In this document: in pieces, positions 50,801-57,427 of the stretch
How positions within the stretch are numbered: the stretch's first letter is position 1
How the letters are laid out: each line of letters begins with the position of its first letter
DNA from: Bacteroidota bacterium
GTDB lineage: Bacteria; Bacteroidota; Bacteroidia; Bacteroidales; Lentimicrobiaceae
Reading direction: 5' to 3'
DNA length: 64,000 nt
NCBI GenBank assembly: GCA_023434665.1
Contig: JAEYSM010000013.1
Location: 1 to 64,000, forward strand
Notes under the pieces: generated by a model
Databases searched by the model: none
Told to the model about the DNA's origin: nothing
The model's input: the letters and a program-made list of their open reading frames with translations, nothing else
Program-made: the position numbers and the translations under genes

Positions 50801-53252
50801 AATAAAGCCTGAATTCCTTCCGAATATCTATATTACTTCAACTTTGTTAAGGGAAACAACAGATCAGAGCATCCCACTGACAGTTGCACATGGTTTCACA
50901 AGCTTAAAAGTTGAAAAGTTATCCAACCGGCTGCCTGTTAATATAATAGCACCTGCCTCAATCAGATCAAATACAAAACAAAAAATATCAGTAAAAACAT
51001 CACCAGGGGCAGAAGTGACCATTGCCGTGGTGGATGAAGGAATTCTGCAAATAACAGATTATAAGAGTCCTGACCCCTATGAGTGGTTTTACAAAAAGAG
51101 AGCACTCGAAGTAAATGCTTATGATTTATTCGATGAACTACTACCTGAGCTTTTTAGCAAGAGATCATCCTCTGGAGGTGACCAGGCTTTTGATTTAGGA
51201 AGAAGGCTCAATCCAATGACAGCCAAAAGAATAAAATTACTATCCTTATGGAGTGGCAGAAAAACAGCCAATAGTGCAGGCGAAATTAACTTTACGGCGG
51301 ACATTCCTCAATTCAGTGGTAGTGTCAGAATTATGGCAGTTGCCTATAAAGGTAGCTCGTTTGGTTCCGGATCCAAAAATATGAGAATCACAGATCCGAT
51401 AAACATGATAAGTTCTCTGCCGCGCTTCCTGAGTCCGGGCGATAAAGCTATAGTTAATACAACCCTCACCAACACAACTGATAAAGCACTGACCACAAGA
51501 ATTAAAGTTTCTGCAAAGGGAGGTGGTTTGAAGCTGTCAGATCTTTCTGACTCCAACATCACCCTTCAACCAAATTCAGAAACAAATGTCACATGGGAAG
51601 TAAATGCGGGTGCTGAAATCGGCACATCAATTTTGACCTTTGCTGTCTCAACTAATAAGGAAACATTCAGTGAACAAACAGAAATAAGCATCAGACCGGC
51701 CGTGCCATTAATTAAGGAAGCTGAAGCGGGCGTGATAAATGCAGGAAAATTAGTTACATTAAAACCTTCCACTTCTTTTATTAGTGGAACCGGAAAGACT
51801 ACTCTCCTTGTTACATCTAATCCTGCCGGCCAATTTGCAGAACATCTGGAAGAATTATTCAACTACCCGTACGGCTGCCTGGAACAAACTATTTCAGCCG
51901 CTTTCCCTCAGCTATATTTTGGAGAACTTGCATCATTACTTAAGAAAGGAAACTCAACTGGTGCAAACGTTTCAAATAATATAAATGAAGCTATACGGAA
52001 AATTGCTGCTTTGCAACAATATAATGGTGGTGTTGTAATGTGGCCTACAGGTGGAGAAGTCAACTGGTGGGTCACCGTCTATGCAGCGCACTTTTTATAT
52101 GAAGCTGAAAGAGCGGGATATAATGTTGATCAGAAGATAGTATCAGGCCTGAAATCCTATCTTGTAGAGAAAATACGACAGAAGCCTGTAACTGAGCACT
52201 TCTACAAATCACCAGGAGATGGGCAATGGAATAAGAAGGTTCAACCTGCAAGAGAAACATTCTATTCACTTTATGTCCTGGCGCTCACAGGTAACCACCA
52301 TCTGCCTACAATGAATTATTATAAATCAAAAACTGAACAGTTAAGTAATGATAGCCGGTATTTGCTTGCAGGTGCATACGCACTGACAGGTGATCGAAAG
52401 AGCGTAGCTAATTTAATCCCTAAAACATGGGACAATCAGGACGCTGAAGTCATGACCGGTGGAAGTTTCAGTTCTCCTATTCGTGACCGGGCACTGGCTC
52501 TTTATACGTTGCTTACAATTGATCCCGATGACTCTCAGGTAGCTATTCTTGCCCGCCAACTGGGTAATATGGTAAATAGTGCAAGGTTCTTGAATACACA
52601 GGAAAGATCATTCACTATGCTGGCGTTAGGAAGATTAGCCAAATCTTCAGGAGAAGGGAACCCTGTCGCAGAAATCAATGCAGGTAATAATACCTACAAA
52701 TTCACAGGGAAAGATATGTTGATTTCCCTCGATGGGAAACCGGTGACTATTAAGGTTTCAGGCAATGGAAATCTCTACTGGTTCTATGAATCCGAAGGCA
52801 TACCCGTTTCGGGTAAAGTTCAACCTGAAGACCGTTCTCTCAGAGTGCGCAGACAGATATTGGATCGCACCGGCAAACAGATAGGCAACTTCCAGTTTAA
52901 TCAAAATGACTTATTGGTAGTAGCTGTTTCTGTTTCTACTACAGATAACAGCATAATTGAAAATGTTATCCTTAACGATTTATTGCCAGCTTGTTTTGAA
53001 ATTGAGAATACAAGGTTAACTGCAGACAGAGCCCTTGAATGGATTAAGAACAAATCATTGCCCGAATATCTGGATATAAGAGACGACCGGGTAAATATTT
53101 TCACCACTGCAACAGGCCAGACTAAAACATTTTACTACCTTGTAAGGGTCATTAATAAAGGTAATTTTATCTGGGGACCAGTGGGAGCTGAGGCAATGTA
53201 CAACGGGCAGTATTATTCTTACAATGGCCAAGCAATGGTTGAGGTTAAATGA
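47847..53252 (+). CDS. Alpha-2-macroglobulin family lipoprotein
   Basis: An 1801-residue periplasmic lipoprotein (lipobox LLTNC). It is a long series of macroglobulin-like beta domains: MG2-type text YGDRELYRPGDSVYINTIIR near residue 580, DKKTYFPGDVLNLSL, then A2M core text PQFSGSVRIMAVAYKGSSFG. The thioester domain has YPYGCLEQT, with the thioester pair Cys1344 and Gln1347 intact, followed by helical repeats and a C-terminal receptor-like domain. Such proteins trap proteases by covalent capture. In proteobacteria the gene is usually beside pbpC; here it is coupled to a GNAT gene and followed by a membrane protein with HEYGH. Confidence 0.9.
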   Translation: MKLQLSNFARLTVLVSLILLLTNCSSHRYLEIENTNFTDQIDQLQNLEFTFNKDIAPDSIIELWDSAHYIEFDPKIEGRFKWTSKKQLIFSPSVPFAPNTDYKGTLSSMILKLNHDNSRFKDPTVSFHTPYLEIENTSAYWGLDESFEKKPELRIRLVFNYSVAPDQINQFITISLNKQSKSFRLLTGESASEAELAVEVDPKNKDLSEIILTMEPGMQTIGSNRKNPGTITYNVEIPASDKMEIMDVQASFEEGQGVISVFTSQPVVAQNIDAFVNTDPAVPYETSITGNGFRLKGAFSDNQPYKLTLKSGLKGIFGHSLQNDLVQTITFGSLQPYIAFVDKAGMYLTPGGAGNLGLRIINVPKVKITVFKVFENNIQHYMRHGMDWEWFEEDNQYYDSYGFRLNEDYGQVIKTREYSTNALPRLGNLRLLHLNPADLDVTSEMKGIYLIKAESPDKAWLNDVQLLSYSDIGLIVREGNDQIFVAARSIADGKPLQNVSLTFYSRSNQPVHKIVTGNDGVAIWKDIMKSMPGTKITMITARKDNDFNVLLFNKSAVETTRFDVGGKHTQGLNYDAFIYGDRELYRPGDSVYINTIIRDFSIKTITAFPLKFKVIAPDGKEILKRRVMVNSQGSAEFHFGLPVKALTGTYLCEVLNVNDVLIGNYRIKVEEFMPDRISVNVKTDKKTYFPGDVLNLSLSAMNLSGPPAVGRKVENELQLSRKSFVPKGFEDYNFSLTTMEEPEIMSVINQTTTSSEGTAQQSFQLPAYKGIGLLQGKIFTTVFDETGRPVNRLHLFDLPTQSAFLGITPLPGWTSIGKSLPFNIVALDINGNKITSQAKLDIINVTWETVLERNYGQTSYRSQRRENVVMSKLLDITKGEITESFTPHTSGEYMVKLSLPGSRAWVSESFYAYGWGDSGESSFMVNKDGKIDITFDKEVYEPGQEAKILFKTPFAGELLVTIEQDKVLEYHSLKATENGATLSVRIKPEFLPNIYITSTLLRETTDQSIPLTVAHGFTSLKVEKLSNRLPVNIIAPASIRSNTKQKISVKTSPGAEVTIAVVDEGILQITDYKSPDPYEWFYKKRALEVNAYDLFDELLPELFSKRSSSGGDQAFDLGRRLNPMTAKRIKLLSLWSGRKTANSAGEINFTADIPQFSGSVRIMAVAYKGSSFGSGSKNMRITDPINMISSLPRFLSPGDKAIVNTTLTNTTDKALTTRIKVSAKGGGLKLSDLSDSNITLQPNSETNVTWEVNAGAEIGTSILTFAVSTNKETFSEQTEISIRPAVPLIKEAEAGVINAGKLVTLKPSTSFISGTGKTTLLVTSNPAGQFAEHLEELFNYPYGCLEQTISAAFPQLYFGELASLLKKGNSTGANVSNNINEAIRKIAALQQYNGGVVMWPTGGEVNWWVTVYAAHFLYEAERAGYNVDQKIVSGLKSYLVEKIRQKPVTEHFYKSPGDGQWNKKVQPARETFYSLYVLALTGNHHLPTMNYYKSKTEQLSNDSRYLLAGAYALTGDRKSVANLIPKTWDNQDAEVMTGGSFSSPIRDRALALYTLLTIDPDDSQVAILARQLGNMVNSARFLNTQERSFTMLALGRLAKSSGEGNPVAEINAGNNTYKFTGKDMLISLDGKPVTIKVSGNGNLYWFYESEGIPVSGKVQPEDRSLRVRRQILDRTGKQIGNFQFNQNDLLVVAVSVSTTDNSIIENVILNDLLPACFEIENTRLTADRALEWIKNKSLPEYLDIRDDRVNIFTTATGQTKTFYYLVRVINKGNFIWGPVGAEAMYNGQYYSYNGQAMVEVK

Positions 53253-53321
53253 GAAATTATTTGCGCAAAAGACTTATAACACTTGAGAAACCTCTGCTCA
53301 GGTATTCAAAACTTATTTAAT

Positions 53322-54188
53322 ATGAAAGAAAGCAGAAAAACTTTGAGATTAAAAAAAGAATCAGAAGTCTTTCTGGTTATAATACCCCTGTTTATTGCTG
53401 CCATTGTTACCACACTCATCTGGCGGTACTCGTTGACTGCGTTTTTGGCACTGGCTTTTATTTTCCTTTTCCCGGTCTTAATTTCACTTCTTTCAGGAAT
53501 TCTAAGAGGGCTACTTACTAAAAACTGGTCAACCCTCCGGTTAACTTTCCAGATAATAAGATGCAACTATATATCAGAGAAAAACATTGGTTTCAAAAAA
53601 AGACTTCGAATTGTCCTTAGCAAATTATTTTGGGAACAGCCTCAGACTTATCTGGGGAATTTTGGAATGCATCTTATCAATAGTTTATGGTTATTGAAAC
53701 GAGCGGATGTCTTAAAAAATGCGATGGTATTCCAGGGATATTTCTTTTTTGGCGGAGGGATTGCCTTAGGTTCTTATATCTTCATTGATCTGAAAGAAAA
53801 AAAACCTCTCAACATTCATCCGATTGATGATCGCAAGACAGCAGAAAAAATCCTGATCCGTCATGAATATGGGCATTATCTGCAAAGTTTCTCGTCCGGT
53901 CCCCTGTTCTTGTTTAAATACGGAATACCTAGTGTCATAACCCAGGGCTGGACAGAAATTGATTGCGATCTCCGATCTGACAGACATCTGTTAATTGAAG
54001 AAAAAATAATGCCTGTTTTCACTTACCCTGCAAAGGCTATGCCCATAAGAGCCAAATGGTTCGAGTATCTGGCAATTGTTATTTTTACCACTACAGGCTT
54101 TTTCATAAACGAGCTTAATGGTATAATAGGAGGTTCACTCATTGCAATGGCCCTGTTAAGCATTCTGAATTTGAAAAAACCTTTGTAA
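53322..54188 (+). CDS. Membrane protein with HExxH motif, unknown
   Basis: A 288-residue protein. Two N-terminal membrane helices (about 16-60 from the chosen Met), a middle soluble part, and C-terminal hydrophobic helices. Near residue 181 is RHEYGHYLQS, a HExxH zinc-peptidase-type site. About 25 residues on lies GWTEIDCDLRSDR, whose Glu or Asp could be a third ligand. The frame is open from a TTG at 53283, but the ATG at 53322 is the better start. No named family recognised. Ends 6 bp before the converging ferritin-like gene. Confidence 0.65.
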   Translation: MKESRKTLRLKKESEVFLVIIPLFIAAIVTTLIWRYSLTAFLALAFIFLFPVLISLLSGILRGLLTKNWSTLRLTFQIIRCNYISEKNIGFKKRLRIVLSKLFWEQPQTYLGNFGMHLINSLWLLKRADVLKNAMVFQGYFFFGGGIALGSYIFIDLKEKKPLNIHPIDDRKTAEKILIRHEYGHYLQSFSSGPLFLFKYGIPSVITQGWTEIDCDLRSDRHLLIEEKIMPVFTYPAKAMPIRAKWFEYLAIVIFTTTGFFINELNGIIGGSLIAMALLSILNLKKPL

Positions 54189-54194
54189 TTTCTT

Positions 54195-54689
54195 TTAGAA
54201 AGGCCAGAACTGATTATCGTACCAAATCTCTTCCTTCAAATGCTCATTCAATTCATGTAGAATCTTGTGATGACCTTTCTCCCAATTTGCAAGCCAGGCA
54301 TACATCTCCTTCTCATTCTCATCAGTAGCATCTTTTGATCTCTTCTGATAGACTTCGATAGCCTTTGTTTCCATATCTATTGCAGCTGAAATGGCAGCAG
54401 CTTCAAAACTAGCGGCGGCGATCTGGCGTTTTAGGTCTTCGTTAAGGATTACTTCGACAACTCCATTTTGTTCCTCGTACATTAATTTTTCAAAAGGAAG
54501 CCCTTTTGAGTGATTTAAATACTGCTCAGACAAATACTTGATGTGAAGCATTTCCTCCTCAGACATCATTCTGAAGATCTTCCTGACATCCTCATTGTTG
54601 GTTTGCTCTGCCACTTTCGCATAAAAAGCAGCACCCCTTCTTTCCATTAGGATAGCGGTTTTCAGAATTTCAATTGTTGAATTATCCAT
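54195..54689 (-). CDS. Ferritin-like/rubrerythrin-type protein
   Basis: A 164-residue four-helix protein. The di-iron ligands are suggested by ILMERRGAAFYAKVAE in helix 1, MMSEEEMLHIKYL (ExxH) in helix 2, AIDMETKAIEVYQKR in helix 3 and LANWEKGHHKILHEL (ExxH) in helix 4. No rubredoxin-type CxxC domain is present, so it belongs to the erythrin-only group (COG1633). Probable role is handling peroxide or iron in the cytoplasm. It is monocistronic; the tail EIWYDNQFWPF is typical of Bacteroidota members. Confidence 0.82.
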   Translation of the reverse strand: MDNSTIEILKTAILMERRGAAFYAKVAEQTNNEDVRKIFRMMSEEEMLHIKYLSEQYLNHSKGLPFEKLMYEEQNGVVEVILNEDLKRQIAAASFEAAAISAAIDMETKAIEVYQKRSKDATDENEKEMYAWLANWEKGHHKILHELNEHLKEEIWYDNQFWPF

Positions 54690-54837
54690 AATTGTTTGTT
54701 TTATGTTTTATTTTACCACTTAAACAAAAATACAACTAAAAAGACTTAACAACTCAGCATTTGATAACTTAAGGATTTAGAATTCTACAGTATTCGCTAA
54801 ATAACTAAATTTGCATTAATCCGTTTAAGAATGTCTG

Positions 54838-56271
54838 ATGTCTAACACAATAGCGACACTCAAAAAACTTTATAAAGATCTTACAGGTTCAGAACCTAAG
54901 CAGGTTATTCCTCTTCCTGCTTCAGGATCTGACAGACAGTATTTCCGATTGGTCAATCATTCATTGGTCGATGATAACCACGTTATTGGTGCTTATAATG
55001 AATCGGTTAAAGAAAATGCTGCTTTTATAGAATTTACCAATCATTTTTCTTCCATCAACCTTCCTGTACCTGAAATTTATTTGGTCAGCTATGACAAAAG
55101 AGCTTATTTACAGCAGGACCTCGGCGATCAGACTTTGTTTGCTTTACTTTCCGAAGAAGGGCTTAGTGAGAAAGTTAAAGGTTTTTACAGGCAAATTGTA
55201 CGATTACTGCCTCAGATACAGATCAATGGTATAAGAGGTCTTGACCTTTCTTTTTGTTATCCCAGAAGAGAGTTCGATAAGCAATCAATGATGTGGGACC
55301 TCAATTACTTCAAATATTATTTTGCCAAACTTTCAGGATTTCAATTCGACGAACAAGCTCTTGAGGATGACTTTAAAACCCTCACTGAATTCTTAACGAA
55401 AGCGGACAACCATTTCTTTATGTTTCGCGACTATCAGTCGAGAAACATTATGATAAAGAATGAAAAGCCATATATAATAGATTACCAGGGTGGAAGATTA
55501 GGTCCACTTCAATATGACTTAGCTTCTTTATTATTTGACGCAAAAGCAAATTTGCCCCAGTGGTTTCGGGATGAGCTTATTGAAGAGTATCTTACCAGTC
55601 TTGAATTGGTAATCCCTGATAACACTTCTTTTAAAGAAAATTTCCTGAGGTACTTTGACGGTTTTGTGCTAATGAGAATACTACAGGCTTTGGGGGCTTA
55701 TGGCTTCAGAGGTTATTTTCAAAAGAAAAAGCATTTCCTTCAAAGTATTCCATTTGCAATGCATAATTTAGAAGCTTTGCTCTCAAGGCAGACTTTTAAT
55801 CTGCAAATTCCCGAACTTAGAAAAATATTACACCAAGGATTTGAAAAAACGAAGGAAGAGCAGGAATTGAAAGCTCCGGATCTTTCTGTAAGAGTACTTA
55901 GCTTCTCATATAAGGTGGGATTACCTGTTGATAATTCGGGTAATGGAGGTGGGTTCGTTTTTGATTGTCGGGCTCTCCCCAACCCTGGAAGATTAGAAGA
56001 GTACAAATCGCAATCCGGACTCGATGAACCTGTAATCAACTACCTTGAATCGCATTCCGAGATCGAGGAATTTTTGAATCATGTTTTCAGGCTTGTCGAC
56101 ATTTCAGTTAAAAATTATATTGAAAGAGGTTTCACCAGTTTAATGGTTTCCTTTGGTTGCACCGGAGGGCGACACCGCTCCGTGTATTGTGCAGAGAGAC
56201 TTGCAGTTCACCTGAATAAAAACTACGGCCTTCAATCAAAGGCCGAACATACCGAAAAACCCCGCTGGTAA
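54838..56271 (+). CDS. AmgK-like amino-sugar kinase fused to RapZ C-terminal domain
   Basis: A 477-residue fusion. Residues 1-335 form an APH-type kinase close to AmgK (anomeric MurNAc/GlcNAc kinase): nucleotide region PLPASGSDRQYFRL, catalytic loop FRDYQSRN (Asp198, Asn203) and metal Asp215 in IDYQGGRLGPLQYDL. Residues 346-477 form a RapZ C-terminal domain: SFSYKVGLP, GGGFVFDCRALPNPG, and CTGGRHRSVY (Cys441-Tyr450), the region that binds glucosamine 6-phosphate in E. coli RapZ. The RapZ P-loop domain is absent. A MurU-like gene lies downstream, so a peptidoglycan-recycling role is likely. Confidence 0.85.
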   Translation: MSNTIATLKKLYKDLTGSEPKQVIPLPASGSDRQYFRLVNHSLVDDNHVIGAYNESVKENAAFIEFTNHFSSINLPVPEIYLVSYDKRAYLQQDLGDQTLFALLSEEGLSEKVKGFYRQIVRLLPQIQINGIRGLDLSFCYPRREFDKQSMMWDLNYFKYYFAKLSGFQFDEQALEDDFKTLTEFLTKADNHFFMFRDYQSRNIMIKNEKPYIIDYQGGRLGPLQYDLASLLFDAKANLPQWFRDELIEEYLTSLELVIPDNTSFKENFLRYFDGFVLMRILQALGAYGFRGYFQKKKHFLQSIPFAMHNLEALLSRQTFNLQIPELRKILHQGFEKTKEEQELKAPDLSVRVLSFSYKVGLPVDNSGNGGGFVFDCRALPNPGRLEEYKSQSGLDEPVINYLESHSEIEEFLNHVFRLVDISVKNYIERGFTSLMVSFGCTGGRHRSVYCAERLAVHLNKNYGLQSKAEHTEKPRW

Positions 56272-56300
56272 CATTTCAATCCTATTTTAATTTATCGTAA

Positions 56301-56681
56301 ATGAAAGAACCTTTTGATATAGAACCATTTAAAGCTGAAGAGATGGTCATCCGCCAAACAGTAAAGCAAGTTCAGAAGGACTTTGCCATGTTTGGGATGG
56401 ATATCGACTTCCCTGTAAATTTCTCAATGGTTTATAATGACCTGGTAAGGCATATAGATGCACACATTGAAACACTTATGTTTTCGAATGTGCAGAAGCT
56501 AAGTTCCCTGCTTTATCAAGTGGATATAAATGAAAAGGAAATTACTGACGCCTGGGAAAAGCACCCTGAATACACACGGTCAGCTGTAATAACTGAACTA
56601 CTTATTTATCGCGAACTAAAAAAAGTACTGTTTCGTAACTACTATAAGAATTACAAACTAAAAGATTTTAGTGAAGAATGA
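56301..56681 (+). CDS. Small helical protein in the amgK-murU operon
   Basis: A 126-residue all-helical protein with no signal peptide or membrane segment. It has Met/Phe-rich text QKDFAMFGMDIDFP and a charged C-terminal helix. I know no family name. It starts 29 bp after the kinase-RapZ gene and overlaps the nucleotidyltransferase gene by 4 bases (ATGA). Fixed between two enzymes of one pathway, it may be a partner or regulator of either; this is context only. Confidence 0.65.
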   Translation: MKEPFDIEPFKAEEMVIRQTVKQVQKDFAMFGMDIDFPVNFSMVYNDLVRHIDAHIETLMFSNVQKLSSLLYQVDINEKEITDAWEKHPEYTRSAVITELLIYRELKKVLFRNYYKNYKLKDFSEE

Positions 56682-57409
56682 AGGCAATGATTCTTGCTGC
56701 GGGATTAGGTACAAGGCTTAAACCACTAACAAATGAAAAGCCAAAGGCTCTGTTGAAAGCGGGGCCATATACGTTGCTTGAATTTGCCATTAAAAAACTT
56801 AAATACTCAGGCTTTACCGACATTATAATAAATGTTCATCATCATGCATCGCAGGTAATGGACTATTTAAAAAGTAATGCTAATTTCGGATGTAACATCA
56901 CAATATCCGACGAAACCAGCCAACTGCTTGATACTGGTGGAGCTTTACGCAAAGCTGCTGCTTTTTTCGATGATGACCAACCCTTCATGATTTACAATGC
57001 TGACATTGTAGGTAACATTGATCTGAAAGAAGTTTATGACTTTCATTCAGGTTCAGGGAATGAGGCAACTCTTGTCGTCCGAAGAAGAAATTCAACCAGG
57101 TACCTTCTTTTTGATGAGACAATGCAGCTCGTTGAATGGGAAAATATCACTAAAGGATTAAGGAAAGTCGCACGTCTTACTAAAAAACCTCCTCAGGCAT
57201 TTGCTTTTAGTGGCATCCATGTCATGAATCCCTCGCTTCTCTATTTGTTGGGCGACCGGCAAGTATTCTCAATTATTGATTTTTACCTTGAAATAGCCCA
57301 AAACCATAGGATTGGGGGATTTTTTGATAAAAGTACTCTTTTTGCGGATGCCGGAAAACCTGAGAGCCTTATTGAAGCTGACAAGATTGCAACCGAAATC
57401 GTATTTTAA
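56678..57409 (+). CDS. MurU-like sugar-phosphate nucleotidyltransferase
   Basis: A 243-residue nucleotidyltransferase: the nucleotide loop ILAAGLGTRLKPLTNEKPKA (residues 5-24), DTGGALRKA, and catalytic YNADIVGNID. Length and the compact single domain match MurU, which joins UMP to MurNAc 1-phosphate and bypasses de novo UDP-MurNAc synthesis. The AmgK-like kinase two genes upstream would supply the sugar phosphate. An ordinary hexose-1-phosphate thymidylyl- or uridylyltransferase cannot be excluded. Confidence 0.85.
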   Translation: MKAMILAAGLGTRLKPLTNEKPKALLKAGPYTLLEFAIKKLKYSGFTDIIINVHHHASQVMDYLKSNANFGCNITISDETSQLLDTGGALRKAAAFFDDDQPFMIYNADIVGNIDLKEVYDFHSGSGNEATLVVRRRNSTRYLLFDETMQLVEWENITKGLRKVARLTKKPPQAFAFSGIHVMNPSLLYLLGDRQVFSIIDFYLEIAQNHRIGGFFDKSTLFADAGKPESLIEADKIATEIVF

Positions 57410-57427
57410 CTTCATTTAACTACAACC

